Shown piece after piece: positions 63,362-64,000 of a DNA stretch of 64,000 bases. The notes below the pieces were generated by a model. The model worked only from the letters and a program-made list of their open reading frames with translations, ran no database searches and was not told the DNA's origin. How positions within the stretch are numbered: the first letter of the stretch is position 1; the number at the start of each line of letters is the position of its first letter. The translations under genes and the position numbers were made by a program. This DNA is from Doryteuthis pealeii (taxonomy: Eukaryota > Mollusca > Cephalopoda > Myopsida > Loliginidae), in contig CM042156.1 in the NCBI GenBank assembly GCA_023376005.1, positions 47,533,592 through 47,597,591 of the forward strand, in the 5' to 3' direction.

Positions 63362-63416
63362 GTCAGATTTTAGCCCTGAAGAGCTTTATGCGAAACTAAT
63401 AGTAGGTTCGTCTGAC
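63362..63416 (+). ncRNA. Hammerhead ribozyme, intact plus copy
   Basis: GTCAGA (63362-63367), TTTT loop, AGCC (63372-63375), CTGAAGA (63376-63382), stem II GC-TTTAT-GC (63383-63391), GAA (63392-63394), AC-TAATA-GT (63395-63403), cleavage A at 63404, GGTT, CG loop, TCTGAC (63411-63416). All core residues are present and stem I pairs on both sides of the internal loop. Confidence 0.83.
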
Positions 63417-63684
63417 TCATTAGATTATCTTTATATGGATAGATAGATAGATGATTCTCTATCATAAAAGAAAATTCATTTTTTATTCCATAGATGATTT
63501 AAGCTAATGTTCTGCTTGTGTGTATAACCGTTACGTTCCCTGTTCCCTCCTCCTTGTGATCAGGGTGTAGTAGCTGTTCCCAATTCCCGATCCTTCTGAA
63601 TTGAAATCAGAATTAACTGAACATGAACGAGAATAGAATTTCCGTGTAATTTACGTGCGAAGTCAGTGTACAATATCTCAATCA

Positions 63685-64000
63685 TCCTCATGTCGTGCAG
63701 TTAGCACGGACATCTCTCGCCAACCTTCTCTATCGCTCATTGTCCCAGGGAGGTCCTCTGCGCATCATCCAGTATCCGCACATTTAATGTACGTCCTTGC
63801 TGTGCGGCCCACTTTTGCATGTCCATGTGTTGGCTTCCACATGAGAACGTCGCTTATGAGTTCGTCCTTGGTTCTCCGGCAGTGTCCAGCAGGTCTTGTC
63901 CGTCTCACTGGGGTGGTTTGTGAGATAGGGGGCAGGTGGCCGTACAGCTGCTTCCTTGTGGGGTGCTGTTTCCACGACTTGTTCAGGATCGCACGCAGCA
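63685..64000 (-). pseudogene. RTE-type LINE C-terminus, runs off the window edge
   Basis: Minus-strand translation from 64000: MLRAILNKSWKQHPTRKQL, YGHLPPISQTTPVRRTRPAG, HCRRTKDELISDVLMWKPTH, GHAKVGRTARTYI, CADTG then a stop, EDLPGTMSDREGWRE. It is the best-kept RTE end here. The stop and small deletions show it is not active. The rest lies beyond 64000. Confidence 0.85.

Larger units (their letters stand above)
62994..63432 (-). mobile_element. Hammerhead-carrying repeat HH1 ending in a palindrome
   Basis: About 95% identical to 44726-45095, from TTAATATACCAAGCGTG to the hammerhead. It then continues into an inverted copy of the hammerhead (63362-63416), so 63288-63430 is a near-perfect palindrome of ~70-bp arms. 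Confidence 0.85.

Overview
This window is intergenic DNA from a repeat-rich animal nuclear genome. It has long (TA)n, (GA)n and (GT)n microsatellites, several tRNA-derived SINE families, LINE remnants, Helitrons, foldback MITEs, large satellite arrays and TTAGGG-like interstitial tracts. I see no operons, no bacterial or phage genes, and no intact protein-coding gene that I can recognise. A mollusc or other lophotrochozoan is my best guess from the overall style (SINE-dense, TA-rich, RTE and Penelope-like elements). That is a guess, not a demonstration.

Layout. 0-8 kb: SINE copies, an 8-bp-TSD hAT-like MITE (1128-1579), a reverse-oriented LINE remnant with a readable RT domain (3.96-5.18 kb) and a SINE cluster (6.75-8.0 kb). 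8.4-17.4 kb: foldback elements (one with a TTAGGG-like core), RTE LINE pieces, a PLE-like/SINE composite, the first hammerhead motif (14.6 kb) and another LINE fragment (17.0-17.3 kb). 17.7-24 kb: microsatellites, a small Helitron, and a ~1.4 kb tandem segmental duplication in which one copy carries a 275-bp insertion flanked by 17-bp target duplications. 26.3-34.9 kb: two unrelated satellites side by side, an 83-bp family and an A-rich ~77-93-bp family. 36-41 kb: foldback MITEs, a second hammerhead, an AT-rich stretch and mariner remnants. 42-50 kb: RTE 3' ends interrupted by (GA)n, more hammerheads, a Helitron, and a triplicated ~205-bp unit. 50.4-52.85 kb: a putative 2.5-kb Helitron with nested foldbacks. 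53-64 kb: a second composite, two more Helitrons, a near-identical 1.43-kb tandem duplication with an N (possibly an assembly artefact), a LINE C-terminus, another Helitron, a palindromic pair of hammerheads and an RTE 3' end.

How the parts relate. Almost everything is non-autonomous and appears to depend on enzymes encoded elsewhere. Several SINE-like bodies share 3' tails with each other, and one tail is shared with the LINE fragment at 60.5-61.2 kb. The most interesting system is a set of compact type I hammerhead ribozymes with a 2-bp stem III at 14.6, 38.8, 45.1, 48.0 and 63.4 kb, carried by at least two short repeat families. The copy at 48.0 kb lies in a 382-bp direct-repeat context like that of retrozymes. 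Three Helitron families share one terminal architecture: 5'-TC, a GC-rich hairpin, 9 nt, then CTAG, inserted between A and T. All structures were read by eye; no folding, alignment or database search was run.
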